Positions 59,719 to 64,000 of a DNA stretch of 64,000 bases are shown in pieces. The DNA comes from an uncultured Nesterenkonia sp. GTDB lineage: Bacteria > Actinomycetota > Actinomycetes > Actinomycetales > Micrococcaceae. The translations under genes and the position numbers were made by a program. The stretch covers positions 124,001 to 188,000 of the forward strand of contig CAMIAK010000003.1 in the NCBI GenBank assembly GCA_946222885.1, in the 5' to 3' direction. Positions within the stretch are counted from its first letter, which is position 1; each line of letters opens with the position of its first letter. The notes under the pieces are model-generated. The model saw nothing but the letters and a program-made list of their open reading frames with translations, was not told where the DNA came from and did no database searches.

Positions 59719-60519
59719 TCAGCCCGGCGATCCGACACCAGCAGGATGGGCGGCCACGAAGTCAGCCGTCCGTCCCGGCCAGGTGCTCAGGTCCTCCGGA
59801 GTCTCCGCGATCGTCAGCCGCGCATCCGGCAGCAGCCGGTGGAGCTCCTCCGCCGTGGAGACAGGATGGGCGTGATCGTCCACCCAGGCCAGGATCTGCA
59901 CGGGCACCCGGATCTCCGCCACCTGCTCCTTGGGCGGGAAGTCCGTCATCGCCGCGCCCCGGAAGATCGAGGGCAGCAGCTCCTGGCTCACGGCCGGCAC
60001 ACGCTCCCTGGGCCGGTCGGCCAGCGCCGGCGGCGGCAGCACCGTGGCCCCCACCCGCACGAAGGCGCCGATCCCGTGCTCCTCCACCAGCTCCGCGGAG
60101 CTGCGGTAGGACTCGGTCTGCGCCGGGCGGCTCTCCCAGGCGGTCGGCGGCACCAGCAGGGTCAGCGAGGCGAACCGGCCCGGATCCCTCAGCGCGGCGT
60201 AGAGCAGCGTGGCGGTGCCCATGGAGGGCCCGGCCGCATGGACCTGTTCCCCGGGGGCCAGCTCGTCCAGCAGGGCCAGCAGGTCATCGGCCAGCCGCGG
60301 CCAGAGATAGTCCTCCGGGACGGCCCGTCCGGTGGAGGAGCCGTGGCCGCGGGCGTCATAGCGCAGCACCCGGAAGCCCTTCAGCGAGGCGCTCATGTCC
60401 AGGCCGGCACGGTGCTCGCGGGAGGCGCAGGAGGTCAGTCCGTGCATCTGGACGAAGGTGGGCCCCTCCCCGCTGATCTCGTAGGCGATCTTTGCCCCGT
60501 CAGTCTGGAATATGCCCAC
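59719..60519 (-). CDS. Alpha/beta-fold hydrolase, possibly lacking the catalytic histidine
   Basis: A 266-aa protein. It has the oxyanion region MHGLTSCASREHRA, the strand/turn YDARGHGSST, and the nucleophile elbow GPSMG (Ser99), all typical. After the acid strand (ILAWVDDHAHPV) one expects a Gly-His, but the sequence reads ARLTIAETPEDLSTWPGRTADF with no histidine. The enzyme may use another His or be inactive. GTG 60519 is chosen as the start directly before the first beta strand (GIFQTDGAKIAYE); the frame is open further up without similarity. Confidence 0.85.
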   Translation of the reverse strand: MGIFQTDGAKIAYEISGEGPTFVQMHGLTSCASREHRAGLDMSASLKGFRVLRYDARGHGSSTGRAVPEDYLWPRLADDLLALLDELAPGEQVHAAGPSMGTATLLYAALRDPGRFASLTLLVPPTAWESRPAQTESYRSSAELVEEHGIGAFVRVGATVLPPPALADRPRERVPAVSQELLPSIFRGAAMTDFPPKEQVAEIRVPVQILAWVDDHAHPVSTAEELHRLLPDARLTIAETPEDLSTWPGRTADFVAAHPAGVGSPG

Positions 60520-60644
60520 TGCTCCGCCGTCACCTCTTCGATTCCGCGCGCCGCCGTCGTCGTCCCGCGGCGCTGCCTCCAGCATGGCGCGGGCGTGTAA
60601 ACCCCAGGTTTCCCGCGCGACACATAGCGTACGCGAGGGGCGCA

Positions 60645-60650
60645 TACACT
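60645..60650 (+). promoter_or_regulatory. -10 box TACACT, leaderless start of condensation-type gene
   Basis: TACACT ends seven bases before ATG 60658; no ribosome site is visible. Confidence 0.5.
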
Positions 60651-60657
60651 TCGCGGT

Positions 60658-62043
60658 ATGCGGCTGACCAACGTCTCCCAGATGCAGGCACAGCCCGGGC
60701 GGCTCTCCAGCTACGTGGTCACGGTCCGGCCGGGCCGGGGGCCGCGCCTGCCGGTCTCCTTCGACCAGAACCGCCATGTCAGCTTCGGGTCCCGGCCCGG
60801 CTCCTGGATGGCCGTCTCCTTCCAGCTGCCGCGCCCGGCCTCCCTGGAGGAGATCGGGCAGGCCTGGCTGCACGTGCTGGAGCGCCACGGCACGCTCCGC
60901 TCGGCCTTCGGGCGGGAGGCCGGCGTCAGTGACCAAGATCATGCTGATCCGGGCGCTCTGCAGCTGAACGCCGTGAAGCTGGCCGGGGGCGAGTGGGAGA
61001 GCCTCACCGGCGACGCCGGCCCGGAGGAGGTCAGGAGGACGCTGCGGGAGCTCTTCGACGTGGCCTGCGACCCCTTCGGGTTGCCCTCTCACCGTCTGTG
61101 CGTGGTCGAGCCCTCGGGGGCGAGGGCAGAGCAGGGGACGGAGCAGGGAGGCACGCCCGGCACCCCGCAGGTCGTCATCGGCTCCGACCACTCCCATGTG
61201 GACGCCTGGTCCCTGCTGGTGCTGGTCCGAGACCTCACCGCCGCTCTGGAGGACCTCGCCGCGGGGCGCACCCCGGGGGCGCAGCTGCCGCCGGCCGAGC
61301 CCTTCGCCGCCCACACCCGGCTGCTGGCCGAGCGGTCCTCCCCGCCGGAGGAGATCAGCACCCGCTGGCGGGAGATCCTCGACGCCGGCGGCGGGGCGAT
61401 GCCGAACTTCCCGCTGAACCTGGGGGACCTCTCCTCCCCGGCCGATGAGGTCGTAGAGGTCCGCGACGTCTTCGACGCCGAGGAGCTCGCCTTCCTGGAG
61501 GCCCACGCCGCCGAGCACGGGGTGCGGCTGATCGCCGTCGCCGTCTCGGTGATGACGCGGCTGGCGCGCGAGCTGGCCGGGCAGCCGCTGCGCACCGTCT
61601 TCCCGGTGCACAGCCGCGAGGACCCGCGCTGGTTCGACTCGGTCGGCTGGTTCATCACCAATTCGGTGCTGGAGAACGACGACGACGGCTACGCGGCCAG
61701 CTACCGCACGGTCAAGGAGGCCATCCGGCTGGGCTCCTACCCGCTGGAGCCGATCATGCGGCCCTACGGGGGCATGCCGCAGGAGCCGGGGATGTTCGCG
61801 ATGTCCTGGCTGGACCACCGCAAGCTGCCGGTCAACGTCCCGGAGGACCTCAACCCGCAGCACGTCTCCGCGGTCATCCGCACCGACGGGGTGATGATCT
61901 GGTTCGTGATCAACGAGTCCGGGATGCACCTGCGCTGCCGCTACCCGGACACCCGGCAGGCCCGCCGGGCCATGCGCACCTGGCTGGCCGGGCTGGTCTA
62001 CGGGCTGCGGGCCCCGCTGGAGCGCGAGGGCTTCCCGGGGTAG
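60658..62043 (+). CDS. Stand-alone condensation-domain-like acyltransferase
   Basis: A 461-aa protein of the condensation/PapA/wax-ester-synthase superfamily. The active motif reads DHSHVD (177-182), i.e. HxxxD with Asp replacing the first His of HHxxxDG. The N-terminal half has FDQNRHVSFGSRPGSWMAVSF and RHGTLRSAFG; the C-terminal half has FPVHSREDPRWFDSVGWFITN and SWLDHRKLPVN, matching the NxxG and latch areas. No carrier or adenylation domains are nearby. It probably esterifies or amidates a lipid or small molecule. Confidence 0.82.
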   Translation: MRLTNVSQMQAQPGRLSSYVVTVRPGRGPRLPVSFDQNRHVSFGSRPGSWMAVSFQLPRPASLEEIGQAWLHVLERHGTLRSAFGREAGVSDQDHADPGALQLNAVKLAGGEWESLTGDAGPEEVRRTLRELFDVACDPFGLPSHRLCVVEPSGARAEQGTEQGGTPGTPQVVIGSDHSHVDAWSLLVLVRDLTAALEDLAAGRTPGAQLPPAEPFAAHTRLLAERSSPPEEISTRWREILDAGGGAMPNFPLNLGDLSSPADEVVEVRDVFDAEELAFLEAHAAEHGVRLIAVAVSVMTRLARELAGQPLRTVFPVHSREDPRWFDSVGWFITNSVLENDDDGYAASYRTVKEAIRLGSYPLEPIMRPYGGMPQEPGMFAMSWLDHRKLPVNVPEDLNPQHVSAVIRTDGVMIWFVINESGMHLRCRYPDTRQARRAMRTWLAGLVYGLRAPLEREGFPG

Positions 62044-62084
62044 ACGCTCAGCCGGTCAGCCGCGACCCTGCGTTGAGCCGGTCG

Positions 62085-62633
62085 TCAGAGCCCGAGGTCC
62101 GTCTTCGAGTAGGCATACAGGTACGGCACGCCCGCCTCTGCCTCGATGTGCTCCTTGGCGCCGGTGTCGCGGTCGACGATGACGGCCACGGCCTGGACTT
62201 CGCCGCCGGCCTTCCGCACACCCTCCACGGCGGTCAGCGAGGAGCCGCCGGTGGTGGAGGTGTCGTCCAGGATGACGACCTTGCGGCCCTCCACGGAGGG
62301 GCCCTCCACCTGGCGCTGCATCCCGTAGTCCTTCTGCGCCTTGCGCACCACGAAGGTGTCCACGGCTCGGCCCTGTCCGGCGGCGGCGTGCATGATGGCC
62401 GCGCCCACCGGGTCCGCGCCCATGGTCAGCCCGCCGGTGGCCGCGAAGCTGATGCCCGCCTCGTCGAGCATCTTCAGCATCACGCTGCCCACCAGCGGCG
62501 CGGCCTCGTGGTGCAGTGTGATCCGGCGGAGATCGACGTAGTAGTCGGCCACCTCGCCGGAGGTCAGTGTGACCTCTCCGCGGACGACGGCCAGTTCCCT
62601 GATGAGTTCCTGCAGGCGCGAGCGATCAGTCAT
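62085..62633 (-). CDS. pyrE: Orotate phosphoribosyltransferase
   Basis: Pyrimidine synthesis enzyme joining orotate to PRPP, 182 aa. The PRPP motif is VVILDDTSTTGGSS; VVRKAQKDYGMQRQVEG supplies the flexible loop lysine region. The ATG at 62633 has TAGGAT seven bases upstream; an in-frame ATG nine bases earlier lies next to that box and is rejected. Confidence 0.96.
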   Translation of the reverse strand: MTDRSRLQELIRELAVVRGEVTLTSGEVADYYVDLRRITLHHEAAPLVGSVMLKMLDEAGISFAATGGLTMGADPVGAAIMHAAAGQGRAVDTFVVRKAQKDYGMQRQVEGPSVEGRKVVILDDTSTTGGSSLTAVEGVRKAGGEVQAVAVIVDRDTGAKEHIEAEAGVPYLYAYSKTDLGL

Positions 62634-62640
62634 GGCCGCC

Positions 62641-62646
62641 ATCCTA
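62641..62646 (-). promoter_or_regulatory. -10 box TAGGAT, leaderless start of pyrE
   Basis: TAGGAT (minus strand) ends seven bases before the pyrE ATG. Confidence 0.55.
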
Positions 62647-62722
62647 CCGCCGGCGTCGGGCGGCTTCGGGCAGAAGGAGGCGCGACAGCGGGGAGGTGTT
62701 CAGGAGTGCCGGATCGTCAGAT

Positions 62723-62781
62723 CTACATCTCACTCTACAGACCTACACACTTATTGTGGGTTTGAGTGTAGGTTTGTAGGT
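62723..62781. promoter_or_regulatory. CTACA/TGTAG operator array before the AlbA-type gene
   Basis: Five half-sites: CTACA at 62723, 62735 and 62743, and TGTAG at 62767 and 62775. The inner pair forms a perfect inverted repeat ACCTACAC (62741-62748) / GTGTAGGT (62766-62773) with a 17-base AT-rich spacer holding TTATTGT. The array ends directly at the start codon, so a bound repressor would block transcription or translation. Confidence 0.65.
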
Positions 62782-64000
62782 ATGGAATGGACAGCGGCGC
62801 GTGTCACCGACCTTTTGGACAAGCTGCGGCGCAGACGAGGAGACAGTACGACTGTTGAGGTCAAGCGAGCGGCAGCTGGTGTGCCGAAGAGCCTGCCGGA
62901 GACGATCTGCGCCTTTGCGAATATGCCCGGCGGAGGAACCATCATTCTGGGTGCCGACGAGCACACGGACTTTTCGATCAACGGAGTAGAGGATCCTGCG
63001 GCGATGGAGGCCGCAGTGGCGAATCAGGCCCGTCAGTTCGTGACGCCGTCCCCCTACCTGGAGGCGACTTCGGTGGAGATCCAGGGTGTGATGGTCACCG
63101 TTGTGCAGGTCACGGGCCTCAACCCTCTGCAGAAGCCGGCCACTTATAAGGGGGAAGCTTACCTACGCCAAGCGGATGGAGATTATGTGATGGGGGTCAA
63201 TGACCTTCACATGATCGAGATCGCAAAACTCCATTCTGCAGAGGCTCCACGGTACGACGCCATGGCGGTGGAAGGGACCAGTGCGGATGACTTGGACCGT
63301 GAGCTGACCCAAGCCTTTCTACGTGCTGCCAGGAGGACCTCCCGCAGACTCAGCGACCTTGACGCTGACGACCTGTTGGCCCAGATGGGAGTGACGCATA
63401 GGAACGGCAGCCTGACGCACGCAGGGCTCTATGCCTTGGGACGATACCCGCAGGGGCGGCTTCCCGCCCTGGGCGTGACAGCCGCTGTGAATCTTCCGCG
63501 AGAGCCGGGAAGTTCGAGTGCTCGTACGCGCGACCTCCGCCACTTTGATGGTCCGCTTCCGGCGTTGCTGGAGGACGTCATGGATTGGGTCGTGGCCAAT
63601 CTGTCGGCCCAACAGGTCTATGACCAGCAGGGTCATCTTCGTGATCAGTCAGATCTGCCGCTGCGCGCCATCCGTGAAGCCGTGGCCAATGCTCTGGTGC
63701 ACCGCGACATGGGACCGGACACCCTAGGTGTCGGTAAACGTGTGGAGCTCCGGCTCCTTCCGGACAAACTCCTCATCCTCAGCCCAGGCGGTCTGCGAGG
63801 AGTGACGAAGTCTCAGCTCATCAGTGCTTCATCCCTCACCAAAGCGGCAGTGAATCAGCAGCTCTATGAGATTGCGAAGCTGCTGAAGACCGACGACGGT
63901 GCGCGTGTGATCGAAGGCGAGGGTGGTGGCGTGAAAGAGATTCTGCTCTCGACCCGTGAGGCTGGGTTCCAAACCCCGCATCTGATCGACACAGGTGTCG
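62782..64000 (+). CDS. AlbA_2/Schlafen-type ATP-binding protein, 3' end cut by window
   Basis: The frame is open for 406 codons to the window edge. The N-terminus (about 20-140) is an AlbA_2/Schlafen domain with VEVKRAAAG (E26, K28), ETICAFANMPGGGTIILGADE and a KPATYKGEAYLRQADGDY block. A GHKL-like ATP site (REAVANALVHRDM) follows at about 305, as in the divergent AAA/HATPase_c_4 family. Codon use is visibly less GC-rich than in neighbours, suggesting transfer. Relatives act as regulators, in RNA cleavage or in phage defence; the role here is open. Confidence 0.85.
   Translation, partial: MEWTAARVTDLLDKLRRRRGDSTTVEVKRAAAGVPKSLPETICAFANMPGGGTIILGADEHTDFSINGVEDPAAMEAAVANQARQFVTPSPYLEATSVEIQGVMVTVVQVTGLNPLQKPATYKGEAYLRQADGDYVMGVNDLHMIEIAKLHSAEAPRYDAMAVEGTSADDLDRELTQAFLRAARRTSRRLSDLDADDLLAQMGVTHRNGSLTHAGLYALGRYPQGRLPALGVTAAVNLPREPGSSSARTRDLRHFDGPLPALLEDVMDWVVANLSAQQVYDQQGHLRDQSDLPLRAIREAVANALVHRDMGPDTLGVGKRVELRLLPDKLLILSPGGLRGVTKSQLISASSLTKAAVNQQLYEIAKLLKTDDGARVIEGEGGGVKEILLSTREAGFQTPHLIDTGV

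Noticed and set aside
59426..59875. 149-codon frame in the remote DnaA-box region
   Set aside because: Product is Arg/Pro/Ala-rich with no motif and overlaps the hydrolase terminator and gene in antisense.
59719..61929. 736-codon open frame on the minus strand
   Set aside because: Most of it is antisense to the condensation-type gene and has low-complexity, His/Arg/Gly-rich composition; only the part up to 60519 resembles a protein family.

Overview
The window is high-GC actinobacterial DNA spanning the chromosomal replication origin. The gene order (gyrA, gyrB, dciA, recF, dnaN, oriC, dnaA, rpmH, rnpA, yidD, yidC, jag, rsmG, parA, parB) is the classic actinobacterial origin region. A DLW-39-type microprotein between tRNA-Ile and tRNA-Ala, a DUF3566 gene beside gyrA, and a separate pseudokinase gene next to murJ point to the Micrococcaceae. 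Many acidic proteins and a TAXI-TRAP uptake system make Nesterenkonia or a close relative my best guess; that is inference, not a database match.

Layout. 1-6965: envelope and division genes (PASTA kinase, crgA, class E sortase, trpG-type amidotransferase, the lipid II amidating pair murT-gatD, a one-helix membrane protein). 7132-9636: cyclophilin, rhomboid protease and an amidohydrolase whose upstream region is rich in DnaA boxes. 9744-21080: tRNA genes and the replication genes leading leftward from the origin. 21243-27816: the rightward rpmH-to-parB block, with eight parS sites in 3 kb. 27914-37926: thioredoxin system, pseudokinase, murJ, Nudix hydrolase, CCA-adding enzyme, inositol phosphate synthase and a membrane glycosyltransferase. 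38038-46770: TAXI-TRAP transporter, DUF418 protein, ABC exporter and NarL-type two-component system. 46883-50174: aminopeptidase and the rpsF-ssb-rpsR-rplI operon. 50297-57871: a nitrogen/amide catabolism region (glutaminase, two M20 hydrolases, amidase, a DUF5058 membrane pair, a tandem Lrp/AsnC regulator). 58008-64000: LLM oxidoreductase, a gene-free stretch with a third DnaA-box cluster, a hydrolase, a stand-alone condensation-type acyltransferase, pyrE and a truncated AlbA/Schlafen-type gene behind an operator-like repeat array.

How it works together. Genes diverge from the dnaA-dnaN spacer, so replication probably starts there; ParB bound at the parS cluster would segregate the new origins. 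PknB, the pseudokinase, MurJ, CrgA and MurT-GatD all act on peptidoglycan growth and division. The 51-58 kb block looks like an inducible pathway that imports and stepwise hydrolyses acylated, carbamoylated or amidated amino acids.

The observations I rate highest are DnaA-box clusters about 10 kb and 39 kb from oriC, five parS sites embedded in frame in parA and parB, the DUF5058 pair with its hydrolases, the repeat array before the AlbA-type gene, and a consistent pattern of leaderless promoters (TANNNT 6-8 bases before the start codon). I saw no rRNA, CRISPR array, insertion sequence or prophage.
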